Below are positions 11,801 to 26,100 of a DNA stretch of 64,000 nt, piece after piece. The position numbers and the translations under genes are program-made. How positions within the stretch are numbered: the first letter of the stretch is position 1; each line of letters opens with the position of its first letter. Source of the stretch: Temnothorax longispinosus (lineage: Eukaryota > Arthropoda > Insecta > Hymenoptera > Formicidae); NCBI RefSeq assembly GCF_030848805.1, contig NC_092366.1, forward strand, positions 558,001 to 622,000. Direction: 5' to 3'. The notes below the pieces were generated by a model, which made no database searches, was not told the DNA's origin, and saw nothing but the letters and a program-made list of their open reading frames with translations.

Positions 11801-14800
11801 TAAATCCTCTCAAGCGTTAAGAGGAAATAAAGAGTTATGCAAGTAAATTACAATCGAAATTATGATGAGATAATTATTTAGAAGCAATAATAAATTTTAC
11901 AGTCAGAAAAGATTCTTTTCTATCACGACTTGCATTAACAGAAATAAAGAAAGATCAGTGTGAGAATGGGGATCTGGGGGATTGTGTTTTAAAACGATTA
12001 CAAATTTCCCGTCGCACTTCAATAACAGTTTCCGAAACCGTTTGTTTCTTAAGTGAATTTTTAAACGGCCGTTTTCGAGCGGTTCGACGTGGAGTTAATT
12101 GCAGCTTTGCGACGATTTAAACGAAATTGCGATCATATTTCTTGGGCCCGGGCTTTACTCGACGATCCGTGCCGCGCTCCTTGGCCAAAAACCACTTTAA
12201 CTTTGTTCTGTCCCCGTGTGCAGTCTCGAAGGCAAAGATCAACGGCAATTCGGAGCTCTACATCAAAAGCGGGAGCGACATCAATCTGACCTGCATCGTG
12301 CTGCAAACGCCAGAACCACCATCCTTCATCTATTGGTGAGTTTGAGCGTTCTCCCTTGACGATATAGCGCGGATTGAATTTGTTCCACATGTTATTTCGA
12401 CACAGCTGAAGTTTCGCGAAATCCAAATCTACACTGACCTCCATTCGGTGGAGGTTTATCGAAAAATTTCAAACCCGAGCTCCCTTAAAAACGAATCTCC
12501 GATGAAGTGAATCTCCGCTGGAGAGTTAGTCCTTGGAGGCGATGGTTTTTAGAATCTATAGATAATCTTGCGTTTGCGCTGATCCGCAAATCCTCGTGCG
12601 TTTTTACGTTCGCATATTATAAAGATACATAGCTTTTTTAAAGTGGATTTTACCTTACATTCAATGTTCGCTAATTTTTCAGGTACAAAGGTGATAACGT
12701 GATAAACTACAGCCAACGCGGGGGCATTAGCGTCGTGACGGAGAAGCAAACGCGAACGTCACGTCTTCTGATCAGTAGAGCGCTGCCAGCCGATTCCGGC
12801 AATTACACCTGTGCGCCATCCACAGCCGAGTCAGCGAGCGTCCTCGTCCACGTGCTCAATGGTGGGTGAGTCGCGAATAAAAATCGTATATCACTGAAAA
12901 TCCTCAATATTATCGCCAAAATGTCGCAGTATGTCTCCGTATATCTTTCTCGCTATAATATCGGCAAAATTATTGGCCTTTCCCGAGGTGGTCCTTTTGG
13001 ATGGTTTCGACGCCGACATTTCGAAATAAAATTTCAAACGCATGTAAATATGTCAGCGCGGATAAAAATGCACTGTATACGTTAAAATTGCCCGAGAGAT
13101 ACATTCAAATACAAAGTGATATCTACCCGTGTCAACGTGTCGCTACAAAAAGGCTTTATATTGTTCGCTTACCGCATGGATTTTCGGCAAATTGTATCTT
13201 TTTTGGAATCAAACGCTTTACATATTTAAATGTAGAAATATCGGTAGGTTCTCGCCATCACAATTGCTTTATAACTATTAATATCATTTTATAATTTATT
13301 GTAATTTATTTTTATTATACATATAAATTTAGTGAGATACGAAAGAATAGAATATAGTTAAATTAACGACATTTATCGTTAAATTTGATGAAGCTTTTCG
13401 TAGACTTTGCCGGAAACGAGGAAGCATAAAATCAATTAATTAATTAATTGATCTCAACAATTTTGCATCAGTTTTAATCAAGTTTCCGATAAAACGTTTC
13501 AAGTATTACTGCAAAAGAAGTTTCGGTCTGCTTGAAGGCAGGTTAAATAGAAACAATTTCAATTCAATCGCGTTTGTATAAATAATGCGCATTCGCACAA
13601 AACAGCTTTGCATATATACCTGTATGCGTGCACGGTGAAAAAGTTTTAGACGTTTGATCCTGATGTTCGTAAAATTGGCAAAATAAAATAAAAGTTCCCG
13701 CAGTTTAGATACAAGTAGGAGAAAACGGCAGAATCTCAAGAAGGAAAATTAAATCGCTCGAGTGCGCGTCATTGATTTTCTTTTAACTCGCTCGATTGCA
13801 GCATGCTGATTTATTTCTGGTTTATTTTAGGCGTCTTGAATATTTTTGAGATTGATATGTATTTATAAATCACATTTAAAATGCGGATCGTATCAAAATC
13901 GTGAAGGAATTAAATTTTCATATTACTTTCAAAGCTCGTTTGATAACGATATTCGCGTTAAACAGACTTTAACAATTTAAAACAATTTGACATTAATTGT
14001 ATACTTTCTGCAGTTGTAAGGCCACCAATTATTACACGTCCTCGTAGGCGGAATTAATCTCGCGTTTGCCGTTATTCGTAAGAGATTTACAAGTAATTAC
14101 TGTAGGGAAACCTGCGCGAACTTACTGGAATGAAACTCTCGTCAACTGAGCATATATATATGTATATATTCGTATCTAACGACAAACTATGAAGTCTCAA
14201 ACTAACTTCACCGTTCCCTTCTATCCTCTCACGTATGTATGCGGAGTTATCGAGATTAGGTCCGTGGCTTTGTTTAAGAACTAATAGAAACGATGACGGT
14301 ATCATCGAGAGACATCGAAAGATGTGATCGTAACTTTTTGATTAAATCGCACAAATAAGCTATAAATTATTTTATCGGCATTATATTTCCCAACTTTTCT
14401 CGTCAAGCAAGTAGTCGGGCAAGCAATTTATTAATAAGGTACATTAGCTGAATATCTGGAGTGGATTGCGTTTATCAACTCCCTATATATACTGGTTTCC
14501 AAATTGCCAGGATCATCACCACTACTTTCCTTCGGGCCCGAGGTTTAATGGAGCAAGGAGGAAAATTACAGAGTCCTGAAAGCCCGGTCACCCAATTCCG
14601 CTGTTCCAATCTACCGTGCGTTGCCTTCGTCGTCTGATGGTTATCGCGTTGACCTCGAACTCGCTCACGAAATCGCGCGTGTGCGTATGTACGAGAGTTC
14701 AGAAATAGCGGTCGGAACCCGCATTGACAGCAATCTTTTGTCGGGGAAGTTACATTGTCCACCGAGTATACAAACCTTTACACAGTAACACAGACAATAG

Positions 14801-17800
14801 TCTTGTTGCATCGCGTCGAAATGGCTTTTCAGATAATGTCATTTAAACCGTTGCGATGGGCAGAGTTACATTTTAGAGCCGGGCGCGACTATAAGGGACG
14901 ATGGGGGCCGACGTATTTTTACGACAATTCTCCGAGATTGCCGCGAAACAAGTACACGTTGACATCGTCCAACGAGCCGTGGACGAGTCGTCGGTGGAGG
15001 ACGACGCTATCTGCTGACGGACGAACACGGCGAACCGGGTGAACGAAGTCACGACCCTCGATTGTGCGAGACGAGAGCGCGGCGCGATGTTGAAGTCACG
15101 GGGGCGGGTGGGACGCAGGACGCGCGAAAGTAAGTGGAGTCGGACTTTACGGGTCGGGCCGTAAATCCCACGAGGGCTCAAGTAGAGGCCGGGAAAAGTG
15201 TTCTACCGATAAACTAAACGGTAAAGGCCATAAACGCGTGCGCGCGCGCATTGTCTGTGTGCGCGATGCCATGCCGCGTCGATACGCTCCGATCCGCTCA
15301 GCGCGCAACGCTCGGGGTCGCGCGTGCTGCATACAACCGACAATAAACCGGATATTCTTTCCGCGCAAAGAAAGGAGGATCGTCGTCTTCTCTTTATTTC
15401 TCCGTGTCGCGCGGTGCGGCGCGTAAAATGCCGAAGAAATAAATCCTTCGGTCGTCTCTGCCCTTTTCCACCCTCAGCCTCTGGGGGATAAATCAGATGA
15501 GATATTGTCCCATGCAAATCCCCGCCCGGTTGCTCACCGAAGTGCGCTCTCTTTCTCTCTCTCTCTCTCTCTTTCCCCCCCACCTTCTCTCTCCTTCCAC
15601 TGCGTGCACGTTCTCTACATTCGCACGTCGCGTCGTGGCACGCGAACTCCTGAGATATGCACGTCAAGTGGCTGCTCGACGGTGAGAGAGACTGTTATAC
15701 ACCGCGGATAATATCTTCCTATGCGCCCCCGTTCTCTCCATGACTTCGATTCCCCGCCAGGATAATACGAACTTATCGGAAGCAATACCGCAGCTATCGG
15801 AAGTACTTACGCGGCCATCGGAAGTAAATCGCGGCGAGGGTATATACGCAGCGAATTCGGGGCAAATGTTTGCGGCACAGGGTGGCCCGCAAAAGCTTCG
15901 ATTAACCCTTTCAATTTCGGGCCACTTTCAGTATATATCACGCTCGTTGTATATACATTTCTCGAAAAAATAGCGACGTTAATCGTGAAGTTCACACGAC
16001 AAATGGAAAAATCTTTCCAGTCGATGATTCGAACTGGAATCCTAATTAATTTAGCCGCAAAGAGAAACGATTTTCCACACGTCTGCTTCTCTCTGCGACG
16101 CGACCTCGTACGGGCGGAAACTACACGCGATGCGGAAGGAATTGTCAAGAACATACCTATTATACGCAAGAAATGCCCGCTGGCCAGTGCGACGCGACAC
16201 AGGAATGTAAGTCCCCGTAATCTCCATGGGACTTATCAAAGGACTTCGTTACTGCGTGCGATGTACCGCAATACTCGCGAGTTAAATTGTGCTAGTGTGC
16301 GAGAGAAAGAGAGAGCATTATGAGAAAGCCACCACATATATAATACGCGGAATGCATTATTCCCAAAGTCGGAGTATTGTATATAATAGGGGCGCTCTCT
16401 CTCTCTCACATACAAGTGGGGACGGGGGTAATATCTCTCCCACTCTCTCGCTCTTCGCATTTCAACTTCGACTTCCCCCAGGAAGACTTCCCATCGGAAC
16501 AATACGAGAAGGATAATGTCGGCGCGGAGATTATAGCGCGGAGATAGCGCGTGTATAACGCACGATCGTATAATAACTCGCGCGCGCGGAACTCGTGAAA
16601 TTTCAGTAACGAGTTTCGCGGTGTGTAACAACAAAGCGGCCGGTGGGCGCATTACGCGTAATTAGCCGCGATAGGCAAGCAACTCTCTGCACGATACGTG
16701 TTTTCAAGTTGCCTTCCTCCCTCCGCGCGCCGAACCCTTTTGCCGAACCGCGGAAGTCCGTTTGAGTAGCTCGCCAGTCACCAAAATATCTGTCGGCACG
16801 TTGTGCGATTCCGCATCGCCGCGCGCCGTGCTGCGATCCTGATTAAATTATTTCTGCCTTGTTTATCATCACTCATGTGGTCTAATGCAGAACCGATAAT
16901 TTTGCAATTGCAAATTGTATCGTTGAGCGAGATATCGCCGCCGCGAGTTCCCAATTTTGGCTCGCGACGTAGGTATCGTCGCTTTTCGTATCTTCGATTT
17001 TCGAGTTTAACATACAACATGAAATAGATATTTCTGTCGAAGCTGAATACATAAAATAATAAAGCAGGAAATAAAATAAATTGAAATAAAATAAGAAGGA
17101 TCCTGGAGTGACAGCGACACTGACGTAATCGGTCTAAGCAATATCTTTGAATTGGCTGAACAGAATGGAAAATCCTTTTATACGATTAAAGTACGCACAA
17201 AAATGTAAAGGGCTGTACATGATTTTTTTTGATAAACTAAAAAAAAATTTTATTTTTATAAATATTGTCTTCACCTGACGACAATATTTGCTTTATACAA
17301 AAATTCTGCAGTTTTTCTATAGAAAATAGTGATGCAGCCCTCTACAAAAAACTGTCAGGAATAATATCGTGCAATTAGAAGTAAGATTTGAAGCCTAAAA
17401 AAAAATATTACTTAGTTAACCCAGTGTCGTGCGTATGTATGCGTGCAATGTTAGGTGCTATCCTTGTCTATATCCTTGTCTATGCAAGATATAGGTCGAT
17501 AACATATGGTAATTTTGTCGGTTATACAGACGGCTCCAGCATCACCTTAATACCTTTCTACAGCTCTAATGTAGAAAAACTCACGCAAATAATTTAAATT
17601 GTCAATTCTAAATCTGAGTAACAATGCCTGGGTGTATTCTAATAAATAGCTATTAATATTTATACGAATGTTCGTCATTAAATCGGCGAGCACGTGCAGC
17701 TTGCGGGAAAATAATAACGTGCAATTTATCAGCGGGATTGCAGCCGGCCAGTAAATGTCGATACATCTGTGCGGCCTCGGTCAACTTTCCAACGACCTGA

Positions 17801-20800
17801 AACGCTGCCAAGTTCTTCGACAAGGCGTAAAACGATAAATTATACGCGTTCCCCGCACCCCCATCGAAATCAGTTATCAATTATGGGATGCGACGTCATA
17901 AAAAATTTTCTCTCTTTACATTTTTAAATATACACGAGTCGTAATGTCCGTTGAAAATAATTTAGCTTGATTAATAATTTATGTATACAGTACATGTCAA
18001 TCAGATGACCTGTTTTTACCATTTAAACCTGATATTATAGGATGACGTTTCTTGTGTTATTACTCGCTTTTATTTTATCAGATTTTTGCTTAATAAAAGC
18101 GTTGTATTTTTACACGTTCCGCTGATATTTTACATTAATATAATATTCTAAATTTTTATAGCATTGTGCACAGAAAATATGTTATTTGAAGATATTTCTC
18201 CGGAAAAACATCGTAACCCCATAATGCTTTTACAAGATTGTAATGAAAATGTTTATTTTGCGACAAAGTATTTAACAAAATTAGTTACATTTAGAACATA
18301 TATATTTAAATCATTGCATTTTATAGAAATATTTTTATATTTATTTCTTTTCTAAACTGGACTAACAAGTCCGCTTTTAAAAGAAGTTTTCTGTCAGATT
18401 CGCGTACGTAAACTATCGCGGTATATCGATTTTGATAAGATTTTTCAAACAAAAATTCTGAGAACTTATACATCACTGTCTTACAATGGACATATTGCAA
18501 CTGTCCGGAACCAATTTGATTCTTCTTGAAATATATTGTTAAAACAGTTTAAAAAACTCGTTTTTTTATAAGTGCCTATTTTGAGATTTAAAGGATAAAA
18601 GAATCTCTCAAAGCTAACGCTCATTATTCTTAGCAATTTCCATCAAAATGGATATAACAAAATATTTAAAAAAAAACTTATGTATTTCTTAATGTATTTC
18701 TTACTGTGTTTTTCAAAATATTTCTCAAAGTCGAAATGATAAGATACATAAAGAAATGTTTAAACAAAATTTTCATGATTATGAAAAAAATATAAAATTT
18801 TTGGAAAATCTAAATAGTTATAGTTATATAAAGTATGTATTTAAAAAACCATAAATGTTTTGTCTGAAAAATTTTTTTATATATCTTATCATTTCGGTAA
18901 GAATTGCTTAGAATCAAATATAAACGTTGAGTTGTTTTACCCCTCAAATCTCAAAAATAAAAAAATAGGAGTCTCTTGGATTTTTATGTTCAATAACATA
19001 TGTATTTCAAGGAGAATAAAATTGGTTCCAAATAATTGTGACACATCTTTTATTAGAACTATGAGATTCATCTTGAACGAAACATCGTTCGTTGAAGCAG
19101 CCTTTTATCATAGTTGCCGTTTACTCACGTATCAGAATTATTCGCTCTAAGGATATGTAGATCCTCGCAAACACACGTGTTACGTGGAACGATATTTCCG
19201 CACGACAGCTTAAGGATTTATCAAGACAACCGGCACGGATGCCAACGCAAACAAATCCTCAATTTGCCCGACGAGCAATCGGGGCGACAGGACCGACGCG
19301 ACGCGACGCACACGTAAGGCCCTTATGCACACGATCGCGTGTGTTCAATCGCGCGAATGATGCGCACCCGCCGATCGAAGGACGAAGCCGATCGTTTGGT
19401 TTTCGAGTCCACCAGTGCGCAGTGGTGCAACAGCAAAGTGGAGCTATAGTCGAACGTGACTCCCTCTCGACAGCGCGAGAATAAGAAAAGTTTCGCGATC
19501 AAACGAGACGAAACTAATACAGAGCCATTATCGGGAGTTAACGGCGCTCCGTGCCGTAACTGCACGCCAGGATTTATTGTCTTCCGTCTTCGACCGAGAG
19601 AAACGACGGGGAGAAGGAAAAGAGGAAAAAGAAAGGCGCACAGGAAAGGTTGAAAATTCTCCCGTCACCATCGCTTCACATTACACTCGCAGGATGGACA
19701 ACGATCGAGGTTCAAAGAGGTTCATGTCCCACTTCGCTTTTATTTATCTTCCTGAAAGACAAACTTCCGCGAGGGAGAACTTTGCCGCGCCTTTCTTCAC
19801 GCATCGCCTCGTTACTCGCCAATTCGTTCCTCGCGTATTAACATTGCACTTCGATATTCGATCAATGTCATCTGAGACTCACCTCTCGATTTGTTAACGC
19901 GGCTAGGATTATTCGACGACGATTGTCACACACGTTTCTTGTTTCACGTTTAATGATCTCTGTCCGAGCTCGCGCATGACCGTCATCGAATCTCGTTTAA
20001 TCATCCCTTCGAGCAACAGCGATCGAGGATTTCCGTCGTCTATTTTCCTAACTTGACATCGATCGATGTCAATACCTACTTTAGAAACGAATGTGACGTC
20101 GACATCGAACAATCGAACTTGTCGAATTACGGAGGAAGAATAATGCGAAAACGATTTATTTGCCGCTTGCGTCAAACTCTCCGTGGTACTTGAACGAGGA
20201 TCGATGCGCACCGCGCTCCATGTAATAATTGGATGACTGATGGGCTCTTTGGTTTTCATTTATTATTAAAATCGCAATTAGAAGATCGACCATCGCGTGT
20301 CATCTAAAATAGTCTCGAGACACCTCAATCAATATGGTTTGTACGTGCAAATTAAACAATTGTAACCGTCACCTTGTCGACCTTGATCTAAAATATTCAT
20401 CGAGCCTCCCCTCGATACTTAAACAGCAATTTTCGTAAGCTCCGTACGATCCTCGTCGTCAATTTTAAAGGTCGTAGCGAGCAAAGCCGAAGAGTGATCC
20501 CGCTATGCGCCGTCGAATTATGATCGAATTTACGGAGACGAATTATAGACGCCTCCCATTTACTCTCGATCTTTTTTTATTACGTCGTGAAATCGCATCG
20601 TAAATACGGTCGCCTCGTTTTGAGACACGATACGTGCTGCGACTGACAACGAGTTATTGACAGTTTGCAGAGTAGGGATTTGCTCGGCGCGTTCTGCCAC
20701 TCGTAATCCCTCATTCTGTCTCGAACTTGATCGACAGGCGACACTCGCGATGTAGTAATAAGATGATCCCAGGAGTTTCCTTCGCGCCGCGCCGAGTTTT

Positions 20801-23095
20801 CTCTCTGTTATTTCTCCGGTGCCGAAAGTTTCTATAGACATTAGCCCGTAACTTTCCACACGCCCACCGTTTTATCGTATGCGAAAAAGAAGACGCCGCG
20901 CCGAAGGTAATACATCATTTATTCAAAAATATCGTGGGAGAGAGCCGTGATACTTTTTCATATAAATTTCTTTATCACTTTACGTTACGATATTGATTAC
21001 AATCGAGGCCAACGCGAAAATAAACAAGTGCTAAGAACGCAATATAATAAAACAAACAATCAATTAACGCGAACATTAAAACAGGCTGCGCGAGAATACA
21101 CGGCGGCCGATAAATTTGCACGCGGAATAATAACTCCTGGGAAAATATACGAGCTGTTACAGTACGCAAGCATCATTGAATTATAACAGGCTTATAGAAT
21201 GGATTATAGGGAAAATGGTTTATTTGCGCCGAACATTTTGTAATCTCTGATTGTGATTTGACGCGAAGCGCGAAATACTCGTCGAAAGAGAGAGGCGGGG
21301 TAATAATATAGGGGTAATGGAGTTAATTCCGGAGTGTTGCCCGCGTCGTACTTTACATTACGATACGAGTTGCCCATTAGCGTAATCCTCTTTTAAACTT
21401 TTTAATGCGCCTCTTTTTCGAACATCCGCGGCAAAAAAAGCGAAGTAGTTCCGCCATTCGTAGTTAACAATCTGTAACATCTAACGACCGTTTCAAGATT
21501 TACTTCGCTCCGTCAAGAAACTGCTATATTATCCCACATTTCGTTACACGGAAACATTTTTCTAAAAGCAGTATCGTATTATATCATACGAGTTTTTGTT
21601 AATAAAACGCGGTCTTGTTATTTATTTTTTAAATCTTATTATTATTATTATTATTATTATTATTTTAACTTGCTCATGCCAGGCACAATATCGGTCAAAG
21701 TTGGAAAAAATTTCTAACGATTCCTGATGAACTGGTTGGCTCATATTTTACGTATAGTATCGATTTCTACTTTTCTTCATTTCGAGTGGCAACGAAACAC
21801 GACAATTTCGCGATAGTCGATGCTGTCGGGAACACGCTTTTTTCATTAGCAACCTGGATCGCTGCCACGAATTCAGCCTTATAAGAGCGAGTCCGCACTT
21901 GTATAGTGTTACGGGAAAACAATTTGTTTTCCATAGAAACCTTGCACACAATTCCGAATTGCGCTTTGATGCGGCGGATCGATCAACACGACCTGTACTC
22001 AAGGATAATTATGACGATCATCTGGCTCTCCTCGACACGCTTTTTTTTTAATTATCTCGCCTCACCATTACTCTACCCTCTATTTTAAGAGGAGACCAAT
22101 GTGGACAACGAATTATAGGTAGGGCGGTTCTATGCTCGATTTGCGTGCGAGATAGTCGTTACTGAAATAAGTTAAGTGATGGATGGAAACCTCTGATCGG
22201 AATCAACGAATCGAGACCTTGTCGAGGATTACATTTGTCGGGATACCTGTTATTTTCCGTACTTACCTCCTCGACCTTTTGATTATTGTTGGTTATTATT
22301 CGCAGATAGCTAAATCATTTTTCTGGTATCCGAATAACGTCCAGCATTGATAGGAAGAGTGAATAAAGTTGTCGAAAAAAATTCGCAATTCGTTGCCGAT
22401 ATAAATAAATAGCAATTAATTCTGGAAGTATTACGCTTGCGGTAAACGAGGTGCCAAGAGCATATTTACATGCTCCAATTAAAGTTACCTCATTTCGCTA
22501 CCGTAACGATTGCAGACGTAGTTAGGAAACTTTTACTATTTTAACTTGTCTCTTCGGTCGGGTTCCCGAGGTCTTCGTATCAAAGGCCACCGCATTATGG
22601 AATGAGGCAGGATTAGCCGGCCTGCTCTCTCTCTCTCTCTCTGTCTATCGAACGATCTTAAGACACGGCATAGGTGATTTAAATTTATGCAGCCGCAATT
22701 CCGCTCGTAGACAGTTCCGCTCCTGCAACAGGGCGAGCGGAAAAAGCGTTTGTCGATAACACTTACGACAATGCTTCCTTCGTTGCGATAGCGCCGTCCG
22801 TTTCGATAATGCTTCGAGAGGGATAAAATTCTATTCCCCTGGCACACCTCGAGATCGTCCTTGTACGAGAAACGAAGGAAATAAAAGTCGTAACGAGCGG
22901 CTTGGAATCTTTTAAAAATTCAAGTCGTCAATTTGGAGGATTTCTTCGCTTCAAAACTTAAAGCGAAAGTACGAACTACAGGATATTTCGGTCGATTATC
23001 TTAATAATCGCTAATATAAAATTGTTTATGTTATTTTACACTTAATTGATAAAAATTCTAAAAGAAGTACATCTTTTAAAAAATTAAGAATAGAG

Positions 23096-23131
<36 letters not shown>

Positions 23132-26100
23132 AGTACATTTAAAAACATCGCAAAAGCGATGTGTTTCCGTAAGAAAAAGAATTATGGAAAACGAGTATGG
23201 TCTCATTGCCAGATGCACCGATATTTGCCTTACATTTATTTTGCTCTGCCGGCTTATCAAAAACATGTTACCGGTGCACCCGCGATGAAGCAGTCGTTGC
23301 TCACGACGCGTTAAAAGCAATGAATGACCATGCACCAGTGTCGGCAGATAGGTACGTCGCTCGCATAATTAAGGCCACGGTAAATGCGGCGACACGATGC
23401 GATAATGCGAAATCGGTCACCGTATTTTGTCGTGGAGAAATGGATCCTGTCAGCGACAATCGTGACACGAAAGACAGGAAGCTAGTTTCTCCCTGTCTAC
23501 CCTCTTGCCGTCTTGTTTCTATTCGCGACCTATTCCCTTCTACAATATAAATTACATAATACGTTATTTACGTCATGTTATTTTATACCTTTTTATCGAA
23601 ATTACTGGTATTCACGCAAACCAGTTTCGCAGCGCTCATTTAATTGCAAAACTGATAAATTAATAAACGAAAGGATTTATTTGCGGCAATTTAACACAAA
23701 ACTAATAACGTAGTATAAATCAACCAATATATTAATGCTAATTTATTACATTTAGCAAAATAGTAATTTAATACATTATTAGACTAATTTATATTGATAG
23801 TCCCGCCGGAATTTTAAAGAGAGAAAATGCGGTGAGCGGTGAATATATATCAAAACAACGGTTATCTCGTCGCAATAGTCACGTGCATTGCATTTCGTCG
23901 TTAACTCCGGCGACAGCAACGTTGATCTGCTTAGCACCAGCTGTCGGACATGGAAGCGGCGATATTAAAAGGGATAAAGGCAAATGGAAACAGACCATAT
24001 CGTGCGCAACGGATGTGCGGGAAAACGACGGCCGGTAACCGCCGCCAAATTACGGCTAGGTATCGCAGTTTGACGTTTGCATTATACGGCGGCCAATAAA
24101 TGTTTCGAACACGTCGATACTTTGCCAATTAACAACAGCATTCTCACTCGCATTAACACACGAGCCACTTTTTAATTCTATATATGTGGTTTATTCCTAT
24201 TGTCAGAGAAAATTTCATCGCTTTAACGAGTACCACTTGATTCTTGATTATCGTTAATCCGTTCTCGCGATTTAATAGGATCTACTTCGGAATGAGATTA
24301 TTTTCAAAGCCGTCGCTGCTACTTTTCATGTGACTTTTATACAACAGTCATATGAATGTGTTATCAATTTTTCGTTCTCAATTGATATTAATGTCTTTCG
24401 TGACGAGTCCTTATTTTTGTAAGAGAAAAATTTTTAAATAAAACGTTAAAATTGGCATTATGATTGATTACCGACAAAATTACTGGCAATTTAAATTTAT
24501 ATGTAAATTAAACATGTATTATTTTGCTCCCTCTATCCTAAATTATATTATTATATACAGTATGTGTGTGTCTGAGAATCAGATGTTTATTTGTATTTAG
24601 AGCAGACGTTTCGCAGGATATACGGCAGCCTGGCAAACGTTGATGGTAGCTAAAATAATGCGCATCCCTTATTTTTACGCCTGCAAAGTTTCGCGGAGAG
24701 TTGTAAAATACGTCGTTGTAAAATACGTCTGTCATCGGGCGCGAGCGCGGGTCAAGGAAAACATCGTACCAGGGGGAAAAGTCGGGCGGATGATTTCGAG
24801 CGTGAGTTACGACGGAACTACACGAAGCGGAACGGAGCGGAGCAGAGCGGAGCGGAACGGAACGGTTACGCGAGATTAAAGCGAGTAGGGTAGAGAGACA
24901 CAAAGTGGAAAACGCGGAAAAGGTATAGAAAGCGACGTCGATACCCGGCGAAGCATCGGCCAACGATACAGAGTTGGCGGGGATCCGATAACTAAACCAA
25001 TTATCCCGATGCCGATGAGGAAGTTTTAATCCGCTCTCCCGCCATTGCCGCCGCCGCGAGTTTCCTGGCGTGGAAATTTTTCTTCCGACTATCTCCGCCG
25101 CGATACCGCGCGCCCTTTGTGTCGACGTAACTTTCTTTCCTCTTTGTCCATTCTTCAAAACGATTTACGTCTATGATCGCTGAGTCGTTATGATCGAACA
25201 AGCGCGGTGTACCGAGCTTTTCTTCTATGGATTCAAATGGCTATTTGATAACGCACGCCTCGCAAATGGCGGTTGAGGAAATTCTATCCAATGAAATTAT
25301 AATATCCAGTGAAATCAAAATACGACATGAGATAATTAAACGATGTGTATTAATAACCCTGTGTACATGTTTTATAAAGGTAAAATACTCGATTCTTTAA
25401 TTCGTGACTATTTAACCAAAATCGTATTAGAGAGAGAGATCTCCTTCGGTGGAAGATACAATTGTCAGACATGAAAAAGGCAAACTTATTTATTGAAAGT
25501 CAAGGACAAACGGATTGACAGATGGGCCATAAGTGTACATAATTATCGCTGTTCGATTTGTTAACATAACGAGGTATCTGACTGTCCATTAATCTAGCAA
25601 ACGTTCAGCGTCCACCACTGTCCAGCGATATCCATGAAACACGTTTGCTGTTTTGACCATACCGCAATAGCTCAAATTACGCGTATGTGCATTGTGTCAT
25701 TCGATAACTGTGAATGCGATACGTCGACAGATGCTCTGAAATCCATACCCGAACTCGAGCTACAAACGGCTCCGCTTTTGCGCATAACGCAATATTGCCG
25801 AGAAGTGGAGCGACGGATCGACTAAAATAAAAAAATAAAAAATTACATAGGCGCGAAGAAAAGAGATATCGAAAGGAGGCTTTTATCAGATCGGAACGAG
25901 CGTGTTTTCCCAAGCGTGCGTTTCGTTGACACCTCAGGTATTCGTGTCATTCCGACTATTCATAGTTGAGTAATCAAACTTTAACGTCACCGGCGCGAAA
26001 CGCCCGGCGATATCCGGTCGAAATAGGTTCGATGGAGATTGATCGTCCCGGCCATTTGCGGTTTGCGCTAAGTCGCCCAATCGGATCTATCTACGTCCAC

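Noticed and set aside
14014..14055. Possible alternative terminal dpr exon after CTGCAG (frame gives VVRPPIITRPRRRN then stop).
   Set aside because: The acceptor is weak, the peptide matches no dpr tail I know, and the conserved GEHPAAM exon at 34124 joins perfectly.
15203..15667. 154-codon minus-strand frame rich in Arg-Glu.
   Set aside because: The Arg-Glu run is the translation of the CT microsatellite at 15546-15574.
24538..25158. 206-codon minus-strand open frame, the longest in the window.
   Set aside because: Its Ser-Val-Pro-Leu-Arg repeats come from the tandem GC-rich pentamers at 24825-24863; no domain seen.
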